Assembly (NCBI GenBank): GCA_947478535.1 | Contig: CANJXD010000237.1 | Coordinates: forward strand, 1 to 8,326 | DNA from: Acetobacteraceae bacterium | Lineage (GTDB): Bacteria > Pseudomonadota > Alphaproteobacteria > Acetobacterales > Acetobacteraceae | Reading direction: 5' to 3' | DNA: 8,326 nucleotides | In this document: in pieces, positions 5,930 through 8,326 of the stretch | Position numbering within the stretch: position 1 is the first letter of the stretch | Layout: each line of letters opens with the position of its first letter | Program-made: the position numbers and the translations under genes | The notes under the pieces: model-generated | Told to the model about the DNA's origin: nothing | Database searches by the model: none | The model's input: the letters and a program-made list of their open reading frames with translations, nothing else

Positions 5930-7285
5930 ATGGACAAGCCCCAGGGCATGGTGCGGATCGGCGTGGGGTCTTCCTTCGCCGATGATCGCATTCCCCCCGC
6001 CGTCGAGATCGCCGAGCGCGGCGGGCTCGACTATCTCGCCTTCGAATGCCTGGCCGAACGCACCATCGCGCGGGAGAATCTGACGCGGCAGAAGGACCCG
6101 GAGAAGGGCTATACGCCGCGGCTGCTGGAACGCATGGCCGCCGTGCTGCCGCCGGCGCTGAAGAACAAGATCACCATCATCACCAATATGGGCGCTGCCA
6201 ACCCGCTGGGGGCGGCGCGCGCCGTGCGACGCCAGGCGAAGGAGCAGGGGCTGGGCGAAGTGTCTTGCGCCGTGGTGCTCGGCGATGATGTCTCGGACCT
6301 GCTGCGCGGCATGCCGCAACTGCCGATCATGGAGACCGGTGAGCCGCTGGAGACCCTGCTGCCGCGCATGGCCTCCGCCAATGCGTATCTCGGCGCGGAT
6401 ATCCTGCTGCAAGGTCTGAAGACGGGGGCTGCGATCACCATCTCCGGCCGCGTCGCGGACCCTTCCCTGTTTCTCGCCTGCGCGATGCACTACCACGGCT
6501 GGGGCCTTGACGATCTGCCGCGCCTCGCGGCCGGGACGGCGGCCGGGCATATCCTGGAATGCGGCACGCAGGCGAGCGGCGGGTGCTTTGCCGATCCCGG
6601 GATGAAGGAGGTGCCGGACCTCGCGGGTTGCGGCCTGCCCTTCGCCGATCTCGACGCCACGGGGAACATCTATATCGGCAAGACGCCAGGCAGCGGTGGG
6701 CGGGTGGATGTGCACACCTGCACGGAGCAGATGCTGTACGAGATGCATGATCCGACCTCCTATTTCACGCCGGATTGCGTGCTCGATATCACGGACCTTG
6801 AGATCGCCGATGTCGGGCCGGACCGCGTGCGGCTGCGGGGGATGAAGGCCAGGCCGCGGACCGATACCTACAAGGTCACCGTCGGCTATCACGATGGCTT
6901 TATCGGCGAGGGCCAGTTGAGCTTCGCCGGCATCAACGCCTATGGCCGTGCCAAGCTCTGCGCCGATGTGGTGCTGGAACGGCTGAAGCGGCGCGGCTTC
7001 ACCTATTCCGAAACGCGGGTGGACTATATCGGCATGTCGTCGCTGCACGGCATGGGGGAAGGGCGGCCGGAGCCCTATGAGGTGCGGCTGCGCATCGCCG
7101 TCCGCACCACGGATCGCAAATCCGCCGATGCCGTCGGCTTCGAGATGCGCGCCTGCCATGTGAACGGCCCGACCGGCGCGGGCGGGGGTTCGGACCCGAT
7201 GGTGCGGGAAATTCTCGCCGTGCAATCCGTGCTGCTGCCGCGCCACCTCGTGCACCCGCAACTCGTCGTGGAAGGGAGCGTCTGA
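5930..7285 (+). CDS. Acyclic terpene utilisation AtuA family protein (former DUF1446)
   Basis: This 451-residue soluble protein matches the AtuA/DUF1446 family along its length: V-R-I-G-V-G-S-S-F-A-D-D-R (8-20), L-D-Y-L-A-F-E-C-L-A-E-R-T (33-45), I-T-N-M-G-A-A-N-P-L-G (84-94), I-S-G-R-V-A-D-P-S-L-F-L (171-182), E-C-G-T-Q-A-S-G-G-C-F-A-D-P-G (210-224) and N-G-P-T-G-A-G-G-G (412-420) with a late L-L-P-R-H-L-V (435-441). The family is named after a gene of the citronellol/geraniol (atu) cluster of Pseudomonas, but to my knowledge its biochemical role there is unassigned. No catalytic mechanism can be read here; Cys40, Cys211 and the conserved Asn and Gly loops are candidate active-site features. 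In many relatives a small C-terminal domain is fused; here it is the next gene, 1 base after this stop. No atu/liu carboxylase or dehydrogenase partners lie in the window, so terpene use is not supported by context. Confidence 0.92.
   Translation: MDKPQGMVRIGVGSSFADDRIPPAVEIAERGGLDYLAFECLAERTIARENLTRQKDPEKGYTPRLLERMAAVLPPALKNKITIITNMGAANPLGAARAVRRQAKEQGLGEVSCAVVLGDDVSDLLRGMPQLPIMETGEPLETLLPRMASANAYLGADILLQGLKTGAAITISGRVADPSLFLACAMHYHGWGLDDLPRLAAGTAAGHILECGTQASGGCFADPGMKEVPDLAGCGLPFADLDATGNIYIGKTPGSGGRVDVHTCTEQMLYEMHDPTSYFTPDCVLDITDLEIADVGPDRVRLRGMKARPRTDTYKVTVGYHDGFIGEGQLSFAGINAYGRAKLCADVVLERLKRRGFTYSETRVDYIGMSSLHGMGEGRPEPYEVRLRIAVRTTDRKSADAVGFEMRACHVNGPTGAGGGSDPMVREILAVQSVLLPRHLVHPQLVVEGSV
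7273..7278 (+). promoter_or_regulatory. Ribosome-binding site of the small AtuA-like gene
   Basis: AGGGAG, 8 bases before the ATG at 7287 and located inside the end of the AtuA-family gene. It confirms that the small protein is translated separately and not by readthrough. Confidence 0.65.
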
Positions 7286-7286
7286 G

Positions 7287-7643
7287 ATGGTCCGCGTCTA
7301 TGACATCGCGCATGGTCGCGCGGGCGATAAGGGCAACACCTCCAACATCTCTGTCATCGCCTATGACGAGGCGGGGTGGGCCATCATTCGGGAGCAGCTG
7401 ACCGGCGAGCGGGTGATGCGCCACTTCGCGCATATCGCGACCGGGCCGCTGAAGCGCTACGAGCTGCCGAAGCTGCGGGCGCTGAACTTCGTCATCGAGG
7501 GTGCGCTGGGTGGTGGCGTCACGCGGTCCCTCGCGCAGGACGCGCATGGGAAGAGCCTCTCGGCGTTGATGATGACGATCGAGCTTCCGGGTGAGATCCA
7601 ATCGGAGCCGCCGGTCGAGCTCCAAGCGGAGCCGCCGGGGTGA
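7287..7643 (+). CDS. Small AtuA C-terminal-domain-like protein (AtuA-related)
   Basis: This 118-residue protein corresponds to the small domain found at the C-terminus of fused AtuA-family proteins or as a separate companion. Recognisable elements are V-Y-D-I-A-H-G-R-A-G-D-K-G-N-T-S-N-I-S-V (4-23), where A-H-x-R-x-G-D-K-G is the family hallmark, R-Y-E-L-P-K-L-R-A-L-N-F-V (57-69) and G-A-L-G-G-G-V-T-R-S-L-A-Q-D-A-H-G-K (72-89). It starts 1 base after the AtuA stop with a strong AGGGAG site, so the two are probably made in matched amounts and form a complex (inferred). The conserved part ends near residue 100 (M-M-T-I-E-L-P). The rest is an 8-residue tandem repeat, E-I-Q-S-E-P-P-V then E-L-Q-A-E-P-P-G, that looks like a local DNA duplication. 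Its stop overlaps or closely precedes the next start. The molecular function is unknown. Confidence 0.88.
   Translation: MVRVYDIAHGRAGDKGNTSNISVIAYDEAGWAIIREQLTGERVMRHFAHIATGPLKRYELPKLRALNFVIEGALGGGVTRSLAQDAHGKSLSALMMTIELPGEIQSEPPVELQAEPPG
7593..7640 (+). repeat. Two tandem 24-base units at the 3' end of the small AtuA-like gene
   Basis: The units at 7593-7616 and 7617-7640 match at 20 of 24 bases (differences at unit positions 4, 10, 23 and 24), and each contains CGGAGCCGCCGG. They keep frame and encode E-I-Q-S-E-P-P-V and E-L-Q-A-E-P-P-G. The second unit also carries the GGAG and GGGG stretches available as ribosome sites for the downstream binding-protein gene. Confidence 0.7.
7637..7643 (+). 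promoter_or_regulatory. Ribosome-binding site/start choice for the third binding-protein gene
   Basis: GGGGTGA precedes the ATG at 7649 by 5 bases and includes the upstream stop. An in-frame GTG at 7640 overlapping that stop (GTGA), with GGAG at 7628-7631, would add only M-I-T. The ATG is preferred because it gives a compact M-L-R-R signal start. Confidence 0.45.
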
Positions 7644-7648
7644 TCACG

Positions 7649-8326
7649 ATGCTGCGACGCCCCCTTGTGGCTTCGGGCCTGGCGCTGGCGGCGAGCGGGG
7701 CTGCCGCGCAGCAGACCTTCCCGTCCCGCACGGTCTCCATCGTCGTGCCCTTCGTGCCCGGCGGGTCCAACGACATCGTCTCGCGCTTCATGGCGCAGCA
7801 ATTGGGGGACCTCTGGGGCCAGTCCGTGGTGGTGGAAAACCGCAGCGGTGGCGGCGGTTCGGTGGGCGCCAATTACGTCGCGCGCAGCGCGCCGGATGGG
7901 CATGTGGTGATGCTCACCTCCGTCACCTTCGCGATGAACGCGGCGGTGCAGGGGGACCGGCTGCCCTATGACGCGATCCGGGATTTTGCGCCCGTGGCGC
8001 TGGTTGGCGGCGTGCCGATGCTGATCGCGATGGGGCCTTCGGCACCCGTGCGCACACCGGCCGAATTCTTCGCCCTCGCCCGGCAGCGGGAGATGACCTA
8101 CGCCGCCGTGGGCGCCGGCAGCGTGAACCAGTTCGCGACGGAGCTGATGAACCGCGCGGCTGGCCTCAACATGCGCGTCGTGCAGTATCGCGGTGGCGCG
8201 CAGGCGATGAACGACGTGCTGGGCGGGCATGTCGATTTCTACCTCGGCACGATGACGCAGCTGCTGCCGATGGTGCGCGCGGGGCGGATGACGGGCATCG
8301 CCATCACCAGCCGCGAACGCAACGCC
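7649..8326 (+). CDS. TctC/Bug-family solute-binding protein, 3'-truncated by window edge (third, divergent paralogue)
   Basis: The frame runs open to the window end (226 residues visible of the usual ~320). Residues 1-21 form an export signal: M-L-R-R-P-L-V, an Ala/Leu/Gly core and an A-A-A-Q-Q cleavage-like end; R-R-P-L-V also fits the twin-arginine RRx-hydrophobic-hydrophobic pattern. The mature part has Bug motifs: V-P-F-V-P-G-G-S-N-D-I-V-S-R (first ligand loop), V-V-E-N-R-S-G-G-G-G-S-V-G, A-P-D-G-H-V-V-M, then V-V-Q-Y-R-G-G-A-Q-A-M-N-D-V-L-G-G-H-V-D-F. These are nearer the family consensus than the left tandem pair, which has GATTQIG and VHFNG at the same places, so this is an old paralogue and not part of the recent duplication. 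It follows the AtuA-like gene with essentially no gap. It may supply the AtuA/dioxygenase pathway via the nearby TctAB pair, or act as a free receptor. The ligand is unknown. Confidence 0.9.
   Translation, partial: MLRRPLVASGLALAASGAAAQQTFPSRTVSIVVPFVPGGSNDIVSRFMAQQLGDLWGQSVVVENRSGGGGSVGANYVARSAPDGHVVMLTSVTFAMNAAVQGDRLPYDAIRDFAPVALVGGVPMLIAMGPSAPVRTPAEFFALARQREMTYAAVGAGSVNQFATELMNRAAGLNMRVVQYRGGAQAMNDVLGGHVDFYLGTMTQLLPMVRAGRMTGIAITSRERNA

Noticed and set aside
5777..7261. 494-codon open frame on the - strand opposite the AtuA-family gene
   Set aside because: It is rich in His/Arg/Gln with no family motif, fully antisense to a well-supported gene.

Overview
The window is high-GC DNA with almost no non-coding space. 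GC-rich third codon positions open long shadow reading frames on both strands. The gene families (a tripartite tricarboxylate transporter, several TctC/Bug binding proteins, AtuA-family proteins, a TauD/TfdA dioxygenase) and the codon use suggest an alphaproteobacterium of the Acetobacteraceae/Roseomonas type, or a betaproteobacterium with a similarly expanded Bug family. The taxon is inferred from gene content only. No RNA gene, insertion sequence, integrase or CRISPR array was seen.

Left block (1-3860, + strand): a transporter operon with two tandem, closely related solute-binding proteins (tctC-like, the first cut by the window edge), then tctB (small membrane subunit) and tctA (large membrane subunit). 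The genes overlap by a few bases or lie 3 bases apart, so they are almost certainly co-transcribed and translationally coupled. Between tctA and the next, convergent gene lies a compact block of four GC-rich hairpins (about 3894-3967) bracketed by an imperfect ~30-base direct repeat. The far copy contains the stop codon of the convergent gene.

Middle (3984-4787, - strand): an Asp/Glu/hydantoin-racemase-like protein. It keeps the first candidate catalytic cysteine but has Gly-Gly-Gly where a second cysteine would be expected. It is divergent from the right block across a 129-base intergenic region that should hold both promoters.

Right block (4917-8326, + strand): a TauD/TfdA-type Fe(II)/2-oxoglutarate dioxygenase, an AtuA-family protein (formerly DUF1446), a separate small AtuA C-terminal-domain-like protein, and a third, divergent TctC-like binding protein running off the window. 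The last three are tightly packed.

Inferred working picture: the left operon imports an organic acid across the inner membrane. The racemase-like protein, the dioxygenase and the AtuA pair act on it or a related compound in the cytoplasm. The third binding protein either feeds the same TctAB membrane pair or acts as a periplasmic receptor. The substrate cannot be read from the sequence. The enzymes expected for a known Atu/Liu terpene or leucine route (acyl-CoA carboxylase, acyl-CoA dehydrogenase, hydratase, lyase) are absent from the window, so the AtuA name should not be taken as evidence of terpene degradation here.
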